Source: Umbelopsis ramanniana AG (taxonomy: Eukaryota; Mucoromycota; Umbelopsidomycetes; Umbelopsidales; Umbelopsidaceae). Taken from it: 64,000 nucleotides of DNA. Shown here piece after piece: positions 22,331 through 33,119 of this stretch. The notes below the pieces were generated by a model. It made no database searches. It worked only from the letters and a program-made list of their open reading frames with translations, and was not told the origin of the DNA. The stretch is taken from contig NW_026252118.1 in NCBI RefSeq assembly GCF_025399195.1, positions 1 through 64,000 of the forward strand, written 5' to 3'. The stretch's first letter is position 1. Each line of letters begins with the position of its first letter. The position numbers were made by a program, and so were the translations under genes.

Positions 22331-22801
22331 TGCGAATTTAAAACGAACGGTGCAAGGAGAATTCGTCTCTGATACCCTGCTGTTTACCTTTGCACGCTCG
22401 AATGCGCTGCGTCACCCTGTTTGTGTGATAAAATTTAGAGATGTACCCATAAAAAAAAAAATTTTAGGCAGGAGAGAAAAAATATCTCCGCATGATTGAG
22501 ACAATGAAAAATTGTGCATGGCTTTTACGAGATTCAGCACCATAGGTTCTGTCAGGCCAGTATAAACTTGAACCTTGATGGTGCTCTATTTCCCTTTATA
22601 CTGGCCAAAACTACATCCTGAAAGCAATTGAAGCCTCATGTGGATATACGGTACGCAATGTAAGCAACTTGGGATATATGGAAAGTTAGATCAATTTAAT
22701 TACAAGGTTTTCCAGTTTTACAGTTAAAAAAAACAAATGGAGGTTCAGTAAGGGTAGGTAGTCAAAGCGTTCACCCCATATCATCTAGTCTATCGTGTCA
22801 T
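22331..22801. other. COX12 upstream / BFR2 downstream region with structured element
   Basis: Gene-free 471 nt between the COX12 start and the end of BFR2. It contains the interleaved inverted repeats listed separately at 22536-22606. The rest is AT-rich. Confidence 0.5.
22536..22606. repeat. Two interleaved inverted repeats (pseudoknot-capable)
   Basis: Stem 1 pairs AGCACCAT-AGGTTC (22536-22549) with GAACCT-TG-ATGGTGCT (22570-22585): 14 base pairs with a 2-nt bulge. Stem 2 pairs GGCCAGTATAAA (22555-22566) with TTTATACTGGCC (22595-22606): 12 perfect base pairs. The arms alternate 1-2-1'-2', so a transcript from either strand could fold as an H-type pseudoknot or switch between two hairpins. 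No coding signal overlaps it. Confidence 0.75.
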
Positions 22802-24865
22802 TTATCCAAAGATTCGCAATCCATCAACAGCTTCACCGTTCACTATCTCGTGATCCTCGTTCTCTGGTTCATCTTGCTCCTCTTGTGCTTCCTCCTCATT
22901 CATCAAATCGCGTTGCTTTCTACCAAGCAAGGATGCATACAACTCGTCTGTCATCCCATCGTGCCATGATCCAGCAGGTATAGGCACCATAAAGTTTTGG
23001 ATTTTTTCGTGCACATGATAACTAAGTAAAATGCAGATGGATGAGATCTCTGATTTCAAACGTTGTATACACCGCAAAATAGGCACTTACCGAAGACGTC
23101 TTCCTTTACTTGCTCTGGTGTCAACCGTCTTCTTCTTTTGCTTGTTCTGCTTGAGTGCAGCCCATCGCATACCAAGTGCAATCGGGTCATCTGTATCGAC
23201 CATTCTGGATTCGATGAGCTCCTTCAAAAGTTGTTGATAGAAATCGTTGTCATCAAAGATCTCTGCATCATGATCGGCAAGATGTCCATCCACTTCAACC
23301 TCCTTTGCTTCGTCGACTTCAGGTTGTTCCTAGAAAAAAAGATAGTTTGATGTGACGTTAGTAAAATTTTATACACCATCCGTTACCACCAGTGTTGATA
23401 ACTTGTGGTCCACATACCTTTCCAAGTGGTCGATTTTCCGTTCGTCTTAATTGTGTTCGCTTCACCAGTCTATCACCATCTCCCAATATAGAGTTTACTT
23501 GCGTCATGATGCTCTGTAGAGTACAAGTCAGATACTACGTCGTCTTCGTCATGTACCCAGCCATTCACTTACTTGATCAAAAGCTTTGAATTTCTTATTC
23601 AAAGGAATACCAGAAGCAATTTGGACCTTGCTACCCCACTTTTCAACGGTGGCATTGCGATAGGGTGTGAAGCTAGGAGATCGACGTAAGCATATGGAAC
23701 GACAACTCAAAACTTATGCTGATAGTGTTTGACTTACAGTTCATTCAATTGTGACATGTCCTCCCATAATTTATCAACATACTCGTCGTCGTCGTCGAGA
23801 TGTCGCTTTCGGGATTGAGCAGCATCTTTTGGTATGATAATGGAATCATTGTTGTCTCTAATTAAGTCGATTCTCAAATCCATAACAGAATCTATTAATG
23901 TTCGTAGCTTTGATTTCGATGCTTCAATATGTGGAATGGCATCGGTGTCATTCATAAGAAAATCTGGCCACACATCATACTATATTGAAAAAAGAATGGT
24001 ATTAGTACCGATGTAGTAACCTGTAGATTTCAATGTGACATTCTGCATACCTGAGGAAGCTGATTGGTAATGTTCATGGCCTTTTGCATGCGAATACGGG
24101 TATCAAGGAAACCATCCCAGAGGTTCAACTGCTGCTTGACATGCTGACCTTTCTCTACGTCAGATTTGGCAGATTTTGACATGTTTGACAGCATTTTCTT
24201 TTCCTCTTCACGCAATCTCTTCAACTCTTCTTGGACTTCAGCATCGTTCTCGATGGGATTGGTAACTTCGTCATCTTCCGAATCGGTCTGTTCAAAGTCG
24301 CCCTCTTCGGACTCCTCTCCATCCACTTGATCGTCATCACTGCTTTGCTGACCTTCAGCGTCGCCAGCATCAGAATCAATTTCTTCGTCGTCTTCGCTTT
24401 CCTCATCGAGATCGACTTCATCCTCAGAAATCTCTTGATCGTCTTCTTCATTGAAGATAGCGTTACGATTGCTTCGCTTTCCGCCATACTTTGGATCCTC
24501 CATTAAAAATTGCGACTTGCGCAAAGCACTCTTGCCAACAGCGACATAGTGACCTCGAGCATTGGTATCTTCTTCACTAAAGTCACCTTCGTCGTCTTCT
24601 CCAGCTTGGTCTTGGAAAGTATCGTCAAACTGTTCCGGGTCGAAATCTGGAATTAAAGGTTTCAAAGTGTGTTAATGAGACTGGGTGAGCATATGTGGTA
24701 ACTTTTGATATCGAATGGTGGTTACCTGCTGGAGCAGTGGTGTCTAGATCTGCGAGTTGCTCAGCCAAGGATTTCTTTGCTTTTGATTTCAAAACGATCA
24801 GTATCAAGTTCTAGCTTGCATGTCCATACACTCGTGAAATAAATGTCTGTACCTTTAGCTGACAT
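22802..24865 (-). CDS. BFR2: BFR2/AATF ribosome-biogenesis protein
   Basis: Multi-exon gene starting at ATG 24865. Exon 1 is only 13 nt (MSAK), exon 2 24779-24726 gives [12 protein letters not shown], and exon 3 24646-24051 gives [12 protein letters not shown], the hallmark N-terminal motif. A long Asp/Glu tract (about 24265-24480) and [20 protein letters not shown] follow. Later exons carry [27 protein letters not shown], the DPIALGMRW segment (near 23180) and a final [19 protein letters not shown]. This is the full AATF-Che1 plus TRAUB domain layout. The protein works in the nucleolus on small-subunit processome steps. It is divergent from NOP10 across 167 nt. Confidence 0.92.
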
Positions 24866-25032
24866 TGGTGAAAAGACTATTTGACTATGGTAGTGAGAAA
24901 AAAAAAAAAAAAAAAAGTCCATGGCAGACTGCTCGCTTGTGAGCGTGGCTTGTTTGTGACCGCGAATAATTTTTCTTTTTCAGAGCCTTCGAGGCCGTCA
25001 ACAGCCCCTCCAACTATATCAATTTATTCGCC
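24866..25032. promoter_or_regulatory. Shared BFR2 / NOP10 promoter
   Basis: Only 167 nt separate the start codons of two nucleolar genes. The segment has a run of about 20 A (24898-24917) on the plus strand, a common nucleosome-excluding promoter feature. No classical PAC motif was seen. Confidence 0.55.
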
Positions 25033-25304
25033 ATGCATTTGATGTACACTTTGGATGCCGAGGGCCAGCGAGTCTATACTCTCAAGGTATGAATGATCCC
25101 GTCGGCTATGATGTATATAGCCAATGATCCACTAATTGTCATGTTCTGTTTTGGCTTTCTTAGAAAATCACCCCACAAGGCAAGATCACAAAGTCGGCTC
25201 ATCCTGCTCGCTTCTCACCTGACGATAAGTTCTCACGACACCGCGTCACCTTGAAGAAGCGTTACAATGTCCTTTTGACCCAATTGCCCGCAAAGCCCTT
25301 GTAA
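25033..25304 (+). CDS. NOP10: H/ACA ribonucleoprotein subunit Nop10
   Basis: Two exons (25033-25086, 25164-25304) give 64 residues, the typical Nop10 length. The start [19 protein letters not shown] and the block [21 protein letters not shown] are diagnostic. Eukaryotic Nop10 lacks the archaeal zinc cysteines, as here. It binds Cbf5/dyskerin in the pseudouridylation complex in the nucleolus. The intron splits the small gene after KK. Confidence 0.96.
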
Positions 25305-26145
25305 ATCAATCCTGGAAGAAAAAAGTTCGTCGACTTAGCCTGGAAAAGCTACGCCGACCCATGGCCTTGTATATTTTTCTTTGACAAAAAGCCGTTGCTG
25401 GTATAGATTTCATTTTCGTTTTACCAATAACCGTGATTGACTCTTCACATTTTCATCCATACGCATTTTTCGTTAATACACGTCTTTTCTAAATCATACC
25501 GGGCATGGGTTTGTTCTAGTGGGGATTGTTTTGGATCAAATACTAAGAGTTATAAACTGGATGTCTATAGCGTTCCATATTTGCCGATGGTGGATTATAG
25601 TTGAAGTGTCACCTTGCTCGTACAAGACGGGTTGTTGCACATGGTAATGTAAATAAAAGATTATATGACATGGCAGGTGAGCTTTGGTGTTAAACCTACA
25701 CTGCGTTTCATTTGTCACTGTGTTGACAATTGGACACAGCCAGTCGCTTGCTGGTTTTCAGTAGAAACACGTTTGGTGCTGATGATAAAGCTTGGCTGTA
25801 TGATATAAACCCTATCATCTTGCCGGCAGATGATTAGTCGTCTGCTTGCTTGCTTGCCGGATGGATCACAGATACAACTTCGTCCTCTATATTATTATTA
25901 TTTTCATGCTATTCCAACAGCACACACAGTACTGCATGCGCATCTAATCCTATGTGAATAACCTTATTCAGCACCATCACGATTCAATTTTACTTGGTTC
26001 GTTTGATTTATCCTCGATGCCATGCATAGTAGTCAAGGTGTCTCGGCTTTAACATCGCCATGAAGGATGGAAACATCGAACGATACTTCTACTAAAACAA
26101 GCATTATATGACTACAGTTTGTGACATGGACATTATTATATTGGG

Positions 26146-26150
26146 AGGGG
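26146..26150 (+). promoter_or_regulatory. STRE core AGGGG
   Basis: AGGGG within TTGGGAGGGGTGCC, upstream of the trehalose synthase gene and about 110 nt before a TATA box. STRE sites drive stress induction of yeast trehalose genes. Five-base cores are common by chance, so this is suggestive only. Confidence 0.35.
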
Positions 26151-26240
26151 TGCCTGAGCAAAAAAGTATCACATGGCCCACCTAATCTCTATCGATCAAG
26201 CCAACGTGTACCTGCAGAGTATCCTTTGATGGTACCATGA

Positions 26241-26245
26241 AGGGG
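26241..26245 (+). promoter_or_regulatory. Second STRE core AGGGG
   Basis: AGGGG immediately before the TATATAAA box. Together with the copy at 26146 it makes a plausible stress-responsive promoter. Confidence 0.35.
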
Positions 26246-26726
26246 AATATACCGATTATATAAACCCACGATGAGATCCACTTTCTGTTGCTTACATCAT
26301 AAACAGGTTATGTTCCACTGAAAATAACCCATGACGGCTAATAAACCAGCAATGCCTCCTCGTGAGCAGACCCCAGCTAAGTGCAAACAAAAGACTCACA
26401 AGGTAACACTGGGAGATAGTGATCAAAGGTGTCTTGAGTAGGCGGCGGCGGATCTATAGGATCTATTTATGCGGTGCGACGAAATAGTTATACTGCACAC
26501 GGGACTGTTGGTTGTTGATGGAAGGGCTTGATTGTGCGCAGAAGAAAAACCCAAGTGGTTTGAATTTCCGAATGACGTATTTGGCACACCCACCCCCGCC
26601 CCGCTCCAGCCAGCGAAGTTACCAGCCCAGGATTTTTAAAGCGCACTTTTTTCCTGCTTTGTGTCCGCGTGCGTGTCTCTTCTCTTAAAACCCGTCTTTC
26701 TTCCCTCCAGTGTCATTTCGTCAAAC

Positions 26727-29375
26727 ATGTCTGAAGAATCCTCAGATAACAAAGAACTTCGTTTGTTGGTTGTCTCCAACCGACTTCCTGTCACCGTAGG
26801 TCGAGACGCAAAGACCAATGACTTCACCTTCAAAATGTCGTCCGGTGGTTTGGTCAGTGCTTTGAGTGGTCTCAAGAAAATGATGAGCTTTACTTGGATT
26901 GGATGGCCCGGTATTGATGTCCCAGAGGGCGAGAGAAAACATATGGAGGATCGTCTTCTCAATGAACACTCCTCCTTGCCAGTGTTTGTTTCGGATGACC
27001 TAGCTGAAGACCACTACAATGGCTTTTCCAACAGGTAAATAAATACGTTTTGGGATTGTCGTCGGTTGCTCATGACTAATGTTATTATAATAGTATTCTT
27101 TGGCCCTTGTTCCATTACCACCCTGGTGAAATCTCTTTCAATGAACAATGGTGGGAGGCCTATCAAAAGGTCAATGAACTGTTTGCCGAAGCCATTGATA
27201 AAATCGTTCAGGATGGTGATCTCGTATGGGTACAGGATTATCACTTGATGCTTTTGCCCTCTATGCTTCGCAAGAGAACCAAGAAGGATATCAAGATCGG
27301 CTGGTTCCTTCATACTCCCTTCCCAAGCAGTGAAATCTACCGGTAATTTTTCCTTTCTGGCGGAGACTGGAACATTTTCAGCCATGACGAAATATTCTAA
27401 TCACTTCTTTTCTTTACAGTATTTTACCCGTCCGCAAGGAAATCTTGACGGGTGTATTGGAAGCCGATCTCCTTGGTTTCCATACTTACGATTATGCTCG
27501 CCATTTCCTTTCCTCTTGCACTCGTATCCTGGGCCTGTCTACTATGCCCAACGCTGTAGAGTTTGAAGGTCGAAACGTGCATGTTGGCACTTTCCCTATC
27601 GGTATCGATCCCGAGATCTACACAGAAGGTTTGCGTGATGAGGGTATCATAAAGCGTATTACTCAGCTCAAGGAGAGATTCCAAGGATGTAAGATCATCG
27701 TTGGTGTGGATCGTCTGGATTATATCAAGGGTGTCCCACAGAAGATGCATGCTATGGAGGTCTTCTTGAGTCAACATCCTGAATGGGTTGGTAAGGTTGT
27801 CCTGGTTCAGCTCGCTGTTCCATCAAGACAAGATGTCGATGAATATCAACAATTGAGAAGTACTGTCAACGAGTTGGTGGGTCGTATCAACGGTCAATAT
27901 GGTAAGTCATAGGCGGGCATGAAAAAATCGTCGGAATCAAGATGAATGTCAACATTAAATCGTCATTTTTGCAGGTACCGTTGAGTTCGTTCCCATCCAT
28001 TTCATGCACAGATCTATTCCTTTCAATGAACTGGTCGCTTTGTATGCTGTCTCTGATGTTTGCTTGGTGTCTTCTACTCGTGACGGTATGAACCTTGTCT
28101 CCTATGAATACATTTCTGCCCAACAGAACAACCATGGTGTCATGATTCTTTCCGAGTTCGCTGGTGCCGCTCAGTCTCTTAACGGTAAGTAAAAAATTGG
28201 TCCGGTCTGTTTGGCCTTTTGTATATAGCACGTGCTCATGTTTTACTCAATCACAGGATCCATCATTGTCAACCCATGGAACACAGAAGAATTGGCTAAT
28301 GCTATTCATGAAGCTGTCACTATGCCTGATGACCTTCGAAAGTCCAACCATCAAAAGCTGTTTAGATATGTCACCAAGTACACTGCTGCTTATTGGGGTC
28401 TCAGCTTCGTCAATGAGCTTCGACGAGTCAGCGAAGAGCTCGGTCATCGTGAAAAGATTCCCGAACTGAACGTCGAAAAGGCTATTGATTTGGCCAAACA
28501 ATCCACCAAGAAGCGTGTCATCCTTTTGGATTATGATGGTACTCTTACTACTCTTCACAAGCTTCCCGAGTTTGCCAAGCCATCGCAAGCTATCATTGAT
28601 ACTCTCAAGAACCTTTCCTCCAAGCCCAACACCTATGTGTATATTCTTTCTGGACGTGGCCGTCAACATTTGGATGCCTGGTTTGAATCAACTGGTGTTG
28701 GTCTTTCTGCTGAACACGGTTGTTTCTATAAGCATCCTGCTAGCATTCGCGATAAGATTGATCCCACCACTCAAGCTGCTGAGGGTAAGGTCATTAAGGA
28801 GGAGGATCATAAATGGTATTGCTTGGTAGACCAAATCGATCCCAGCTGGAAGGAAACTATCCGCCCTCTCTTTTTGCATTATACCGAGCGTACTCCTGGT
28901 TCCTTCATTGAAGAAAAGGAAATCAACCTTACCTGGCACTACAGAAATGCCGATCCTGAGTTTGGATCATGGCAAGCAACTGAACTTCAGGTTAACCTTG
29001 AAAAGTTGTTGAGTCATATGGCCCTCGCCGTAAGTATAACTTTATATGCCCGTGACCTTAATTTTTCATTTTGTTGAATCATCATTGCCATTTTTCCAGA
29101 TTGTCCTTGGTAACAAGACTTTGGAACTTCGACCCTCCGCCATCGATAAGGCCACTGCCGTTCGTGCTATCCTCAAGGACATACAGCTTCAAGACATTGA
29201 CTATTTGATGTGTATTGGTGACGGCAAGACTGATGAGGTCGTGTTCTCCCTTCTCAATGAAATTCCAAACTCTATCACTAGTACAGTTGGAAAGAAGCAG
29301 ACCGAGGCCCAATCTTATATTTCCAATGTTGAACAAGTCAGTAGCTTCCTTAACCGACTAGCTCAAGAATTGTAA
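26727..29375 (+). CDS. Trehalose-6-phosphate synthase with TPP domain
   Basis: Six exons (26727-27034, 27094-27342, 27420-27901, 27975-28184, 28257-29029, 29100-29375) give 765 residues. The N-terminal glycosyltransferase-20 domain has VVSNRLPV, VWVQDYHLMLLP, FLHTPFPSSEIYR, VDRLDYIKG and SSTRDGMNLVSYEYI. From about residue 500 a trehalose-phosphatase domain follows with the HAD nucleophile motif LLDYDGTLT, ILSGRGR, SAEHG, LELRPS and GDGKTDEVVF. All HAD acidic residues are present, so both steps (UDP-glucose plus glucose-6-phosphate to trehalose-6-phosphate, then trehalose) may be on one chain. In the last motif the usual GDDRTDE reads GDGKTDE. Regulation may involve the upstream STRE cores. 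Confidence 0.92.
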
Positions 29376-29830
29376 TAGATAGAAATTCATTTTGTTTTGC
29401 GCACATTTTCCCCTCCCTCCCATCCAATCCATTTCTCTACAGTAAATCCATCCCATTGAACAATTTTTAATGATTTGATTTTGACCATATAAATCACGTG
29501 CACTTTGAAATTTTTAGAAATGTCATGAAGGCAACCAGAAAGGACTGCACAACAAGCTTGCATATCCAAAGAGGGACGGGTTTACCTTACATTTATCCTA
29601 ATTACCACAGCTCTACTTATCAGCCCTCACGTCACTCTGAAGGCATCGCTTACTAGTATCGACTACTACTCTGCGACACCTCTGCAAGCCCTTACATCCT
29701 GCGTTCCTCCAATTGACTGGCCGTCACTTAGACATCGTTGAACCAATCTATAGATTTTGGTTTTTTTTTTTTGTTTCCAGCATCTGTCACTTTACATTCT
29801 CCGCCTGTGGGCATAATACCATTCTAAAAA
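29376..29830. other. Intergenic, TPS 3' leader and PHD gene promoter
   Basis: About 450 nt, with a T run at 29760-29775. No gene seen. Confidence 0.4.
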
Positions 29831-32800
29831 ATGCCGAGCCAAGATCCAGCACTGCTGAACCAGCTTCGGAATAATGTCGAATTCGCATCCGTGTCCCAGT
29901 TCCTTCATACCTTCCAGGCTGCTTTGGAACCGTCGCGATATGCTCAACGCAGTTCCAGCCAAACAGGGTCTCGTCAAGCTACACCGTTGATAGAAGAGGG
30001 CCCGTTTGACACTGAGGTATGTCTATTTTGTTGTCACTCTTATCTACTCCATCTGGCTAATCGTGGCTGTAGCACTTTGAGCAAATGCTTCTGGACGATG
30101 GTGAACGATACCGTTTAGAGTATCTCATAATACGACTTTTGAAAGTGCTTACGCGCAACCGACTTGTCAGGTACGTCTTTGTCGCCATGGCTCTTGTCAA
30201 TCAAAGGAGCTTTAGCATTGACCAGATGTCTTTAAATAGCTCAGAAACTTGGCAGCTCTATTTGATCCGCGAGTTCTATAAACGCGAACCAGAAGAAAAT
30301 AATCCATTTTATCAAGAGAACTATTGGCCATTTCCAATGTCAAAGACAAAGATCATCTATGAGCCAATAGACCCATCGTCAAAAGAAGAGAATGCAGACG
30401 ATGATGCTGCAAGCTCTGTACTATCGGAGGAAGAGACGGATGATCAACCACGAGATTCAAAAGAGCCAGATGATAAGAAGGAATCAAATATCAAGATGGA
30501 AGAACAAACTCCAGAGATTGAAGCTCCTCTAGAGGAGCAGCCTGACCCTATCAATTTTTTCGACCTTGATCTTGATACCAAAGTACATGTGCTCTATATT
30601 CTTTGCGAGGTTTGTGATTCTAAAGATGTAAAATATACCGTACGGGAACAACAGTTAGCTAACTCTCCGTTATTGATAGTGGCAACTAGACGACCCAGAA
30701 AGAATGAGAGAACATCTTCCTAGCGAGGACGATGCAGCTCATTGGGTAAGAAATAATGATATTGCCAATCACATTGTTGCCAACCATGCTCATTCATGAT
30801 TTCTAGAGAGTTGATCCTGTCGGATACGATGCAAATGGGAATACATATTGGCTCTTTGATGGTAGGTTTACTTGACTCAAATGTTCTCCATTTCGCATAT
30901 ACTTTGGTGTTTTATGGGAAACTCACTCTTGATTGTCAGATAATCGACTGTACAGAGAGTCTCCAGCTCCTCCCAAGTCCAAGACCAAGTCAAAAGGCAA
31001 AGGTTCCGCAAAGAAGAAGAAACAGCGGCCACCGCCTCCTCCTCCGGTCCGTAGAGGTACAAGGCGTGGTCTTCGATCGACAGGAAATGACACCCCACCT
31101 CCAGAAGAAGAAGAACCGCCTACTCTTACTCATGAGGAGGAAGCTGATGAGGAATGGAAACCCTGGAAGATGGTAATAAGCAGTCATTGATTTTTCAGGA
31201 TAACCATGTCTATTGTCCATACTGACGAGCTCCTATTAGCTCTGTATCTCGGCTACTGACTGGCAAGCATTCCCAAGCCGGTTTGAAAATAGCAAGAATC
31301 GCGACGAACAAAAGATGCACCAGTATCTAACCAAGGATCTCCTTCCTCAAATTCTTCCAATATTAGAGGAACGCGAAAAGGAGAGGAAGCTGGAACAAGC
31401 TCTGAACAGTCGAAAGAGAAGCAGTCGTATACAGATTCGAGATTTACAGCATCAAGAGCGACTTCGTCAAGAGACGTTGGCTCAACAAGCTTTTCAGCAC
31501 CAGCATAGGCTTAGAACAACACGTCAAGATGATATGGCAAAGAAGAAGGAAGCTGAAGTTCAAGCTGCTGCAGTAAACTCTCGTGAGGACAGATTGCGCG
31601 AACGAGAGCAACGCATACAACAGCGTGAAATGGACAAAGCCAAGGCGATCTCTCGTCAGGAGGAAAGGGCGGCACGCGAGGCAGCTCGTGAAGCAGCTCG
31701 TGAACAAGAGAAGCTATTGAAAGAACAGCAAAAGGGCGAACGGAAACTACTAGGACCGAATGACAACGATGTCAAAGCGCAAGCTCCAAAACCTGTCAAG
31801 AAACGTGGTCCTCGCAAGAAGAAGCCAAAGTTTGATGAAGACAATTGGACCTTTGATTGTCTTTGCGGTGTAAAAGGGCAAAATTTGGTAAGTGCACTTT
31901 CTAAATCATTGTCGTTGATTCATATTTATAACAGCTTCTCACTATCTTTGTAGGACGATGGTACACCTATGATTGCCTGCGGTCGCTGTGGAACATGGGC
32001 TCATATTGCCTGTCTTGCCAAGCACGATAAGACTCGAAAATTGATGAAGGCTTGGGAGAACGTCGACTATACATGTCGCAACTGTCTTGCTAAACCACCT
32101 GCTGTGACGCACTTCACTATAGATCATGATAAAGAAAGGACTATAGAGCATAACACGCACAAGCGACCCTGGATGGAGTCTGCCAGCCCTCATCATCACC
32201 AAGCCAACCCTATCATCAAGTTTACGAAGCCAAACGAAGGTACCATGGGCTTTGGTCCCCCACGCGTTCCAGTGTATAACCACCCTGGTACTGGCGTATA
32301 CTCACATGATGGACCACCAAGAGTTGAAGTCAATCAGCACAGGTACCCACAGCAACCCATTCAATTCCGTCATCAAAACGGTCATAACGGGCAACCTCCC
32401 TATGCTACAAGTCCACCTTCCGCTGCAGGACCACCGCGGCCTCAGCACCATCATCAATCACCTAGTCATCCATCACCACCAAGTCATCATGGCTATCCGT
32501 TACCTATGGCTCCTATTAGTCATCCTGGTTTCTCCTCTCAGCTTCCACCGCTTCAATCACGGCCACCGTCTCAACCGACCCACAACCAACTTCCACACTT
32601 GAATGCTCTTCAGTCCTCTGCTGGCAAGCTACCTTTCCCACCTCAAGTGGAACAACGGCCACAACAGCAGCATAGTGCATTCACCCCTCTGCCAGCGTCG
32701 TCTCCGCCTTCCTTACCACCCATTCATCATCAAGCGCCGGCTTCATACCGCCCGTCGTACGGTCCGCCCCAAGAACCATTGCCTGCCCCTCGCCCAATGC

Positions 32801-32832
32801 CACCCAACCAACCTGAGCAGCAGCAAGGATAA
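29831..32832 (+). CDS. DDT/WHIM-like PHD-finger chromatin protein
   Basis: Eight exons (29831-30016, 30073-30170, 30240-30639, 30680-30745, 30807-30861, 30940-31172, 31240-31887, 31954-32832) give 854 residues. The N-terminus resembles a DDT-type helical region with acidic insert. RVDPVGYDANGNTYWLFDD is a WHIM motif as in CECR2/ISWI-partner proteins. A Lys/Arg/Gln-rich coiled coil (EREKERKLEQAL, REDRLREREQRI) follows, then a PHD finger: FDCLCG, MIACGRCGTWAHIACL, YTCRNCL. The last 200 residues are Pro/His/Gln-rich and disordered. The layout suggests reading of histone tails within a remodelling complex, as inference. The 40-nt intron at 30640-30679 is very short, with a clear GCTAAC branch site. 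Confidence 0.85.
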
Positions 32833-33119
32833 TTTATCGGATTTCGCTTACACACTGTAAATAATTTTTATTTGTCTTCTTTACGCGTTTGGTATTCTAT
32901 GTTGGGCTGAAACGTTAGGTTCTGGCCGTGATGAAAGAAGTAGTTTTTTTTTTTTTCGTATAGCTGTTGTGGTGAAAGGTTCGTTTTCTTTGTTTTTTTT
33001 TTCTCGGATCGCAGAGAATAAGAAAGAAAATATTTATATATTATAATACCAATACAAGGACCAGCCCAATATGATGGATTCATTGCTAAAAACAACAATA
33101 ACACCACACAATCGATTCT
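32833..33119. other. Convergent 3' region
   Basis: T/A-rich 3' leaders of the PHD and RasGAP genes. Nothing else seen. Confidence 0.35.

Larger units (their letters stand above)
25305..26726. other. Long intergenic region, TPS promoter
   Basis: About 1.4 kb without a recognised gene. It contains two AGGGG stress-response elements, a TATATAAA box at about 26255, small hairpins (CTGTGT/ACACAG near 25720), and a 36-codon open frame at 26331-26441 (MTANKPAMPPREQTP) in the possible leader of the downstream gene. A pyrimidine-rich stretch ending CTCCAG at 26711 could be the acceptor of a leader intron. Confidence 0.45.

Noticed and set aside
25800-25862. Hairpin-like TTGCCGGCAGATGA ... TCGTCTGC ... 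TTGCCGG considered as an RNA gene
   Set aside because: Stem is short with mismatch and no conserved RNA features; could be chance.
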